This document shows positions 63,444 to 64,000 of a DNA stretch of 64,000 nucleotides, in pieces; position 1 is the first letter of the stretch; each line of letters starts with the position of its first letter. The notes beneath the pieces were generated by a model. It saw only the letters and a program-made list of their open reading frames with translations, was not told where the DNA came from and made no database searches. Source of the DNA: Pythium myriotylum (lineage: Eukaryota; Oomycota; Peronosporomycetes; Pythiales; Pythiaceae); contig JALJCQ010000024.1 in assembly GCA_023091665.1 (NCBI GenBank), positions 1,301,260 through 1,365,259 of the forward strand, written 5' to 3'. The position numbers and the translations under genes were made by a program.

Positions 63444-63739
63444 TTTTTTCGTTCCTGTTGCTTTGGAACCTTCCGGTCGATACGGAGCTGTCGTAGTTCG
63501 TTCTTGATCGATTGTAGCTTGCGATCAATCAACACGTTCACGAGATCCTGGTTTGGAGTTTCCACCTCCATGTCGGCAGCCGCGGCTTGCTTGGCTTGCT
63601 TGTCGACGAGTCGGATGCTCGCATCAGCTTGGCTGTATCGTTCCGCAAGCTCAAACTGGGTCAGGCGAGCTTCGAACTCGTCCTTGGCATGGTGGTAGAT
63701 GTCGACATATGCGTTCTCGTCTCGATCTTCTTCTTCCAT
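63254..63739 (-). CDS. Penelope-like element ORF1, coiled-coil basic protein
   Basis: 161 aa from the ATG at 63739. The acidic start (MEEEDRDE) is followed by an Ala/Glu/Lys-rich helical region likely to form a coiled coil (residues about 15-95) and a basic Lys/Arg/Ala/Ser tail, as in nucleic-acid-binding ORF1 proteins of retroelements. It overlaps the ORF2 frame by about 250 nt. The product is either this protein alone or the N-terminal 99 residues fused to the reverse transcriptase. Confidence 0.75.
   Translation of the reverse strand: MEEEDRDENAYVDIYHHAKDEFEARLTQFELAERYSQADASIRLVDKQAKQAAAADMEVETPNQDLVNVLIDRKLQSIKNELRQLRIDRKVPKQQERKNARAGAKGATVSKNKKHPAPKADAAKGTSASNSGRNGNTRSASKRKRSNAADKPPRGAKTARS
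63443..63449 (-). promoter_or_regulatory. Candidate -1 ribosomal frameshift site (A_AAA_AAC)
   Basis: In the ORF1 frame the codons CGA AAA AAC form the classical slippery heptamer A_AAA_AAC. Slipping back one base puts ribosomes exactly in the ORF2 frame, which is open through this point. A short GC stem (GCCAG-AG-CTGGC) follows at once, with further GC-rich sequence. The activity is not shown. Confidence 0.65.
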
Positions 63740-63803
63740 GGCATCCCAGTTGATAGTGTCATACTTGCCGTTCGGGTCGGCTTTGCATGCGAGCTTGCAG
63801 TAC

Positions 63804-64000
63804 TAGGGTTTAGGGTTTAGGGTTTAGGGTTTAGGGTTTAGGGTTTAGGGTTTAGGGTTTAGGGTTTAGGGTTTAGGGTTTAGGGTTTAGGGTTTAGGGT
63901 TTAGGGTTTAGGGTTTAGGGTTTAGGGTTTAGGGTTTAGGGTTTAGGGTTTAGGGTTTAGGGTTTAGGGTTTAGGGTTTAGGGTTTAGGGTTTAGGGTTT
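63804..64000 (+). repeat. Terminal telomere (TTTAGGG)n
   Basis: 197 bp of uninterrupted TTTAGGG, about 28 copies, running off the window. The G-rich strand reads 5' to 3' toward the right, so this is the right end of the chromosome. TTTAGGG is the repeat found in oomycetes and plants. Confidence 0.98.

Larger units (their letters stand above)
61081..63803 (-). mobile_element. Endonuclease-lacking Penelope-like retroelement at the telomere
   Basis: About 2.7 kb flanked by telomeric repeats on both sides (61049-61080 and 63804-64000). It encodes two overlapping frames (63739-63254 and ~63500-61329) on minus, a ~250-bp 3' untranslated part, and only 64 bp between ORF1 and the telomere, so the 5' end may be truncated. 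No GIY-YIG domain follows the reverse transcriptase. The 3' end faces the chromosome interior and the 5' end the terminus, as expected when cDNA is primed from a G-rich telomeric overhang. Athena/Coprina-type elements of this kind are known at telomeres of rotifers and fungi (established knowledge). Confidence 0.85.

Noticed and set aside
1..64000. Stop-codon reassignment as explanation for the in-frame stops in paralog E, the P450 and the Crinkler-like gene
   Set aside because: TAA, TAG and TGA all serve as the natural terminal codons of intact neighbours (for example C and H end in TAA, F and I in TAG, B, D and G in TGA).

Overview
The window is the right-hand end of a chromosome from an oomycete (water mould), most likely of the Phytophthora/Pythium group. 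The evidence is a terminal (TTTAGGG)n tract at 63804-64000, GC-rich genes with short 60-93 nt introns, a tandem cluster of genes of the type oomycete annotations often call 'M96 mating-specific-like' (family name from memory), a Crinkler-like effector gene, WRKY19-type zinc-finger genes, and a MinC-like gene with a mitochondrial-looking presequence. Species cannot be fixed from the sequence.

Layout. (1) 1-15.7 kb: eleven paralogs encoding a basic/coiled-coil (bZIP-like) segment followed by a ~230-residue START-like domain. Nine have three exons, with exon 2 exactly 201 nt in every copy; two are intronless. One (5.4-6.7 kb) has a nonsense codon. (2) 17.0-23.5 kb: a 951-bp tandem repeat, near-identical between copies. 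(3) 25.5-39 kb: ordinary gene-dense DNA: two WRKY19-type zinc-finger genes, a coiled-coil/zinc-ribbon gene, a frameshifted bacterial-type DUF347 membrane protein gene, a 1337-aa IQ/WW protein, a twin-CX9C GCK-domain protein, MinC, a small CxxC protein and tRNA-Leu(UAG). (4) 39.6-42.7 kb: two more intronless paralogs of the first cluster. (5) 42.77-46.46 kb: a large imperfect palindrome carrying two convergent genes for small secreted cysteine-rich proteins. (6) 46.46-51.37 kb: the same 951-bp array in the opposite orientation. (7) 52.8-64 kb: a decaying subtelomere with a P450 pseudogene (three stops), a Crinkler-like ORF split by one stop, a Mutator-like element with a perfect 10-bp target duplication, a LINE remnant, interstitial telomeric repeats, and an endonuclease-lacking Penelope-like retroelement lying directly against the telomere.

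Main interpretations. The two 951-bp arrays are two halves of one array. Flipping 23523-51372 joins them with one shared base into exactly 12 whole units and also places all four intronless paralogs on one strand, so a single ~27.85-kb inversion (or an assembly flip) explains the layout. The terminal retroelement has the orientation expected if its cDNA was primed from a telomeric G-overhang. Its two reading frames overlap, with a canonical A_AAA_AAC slippery heptamer, and the reverse-transcriptase frame has no early AUG, so -1 ribosomal frameshifting is the likely route of expression.
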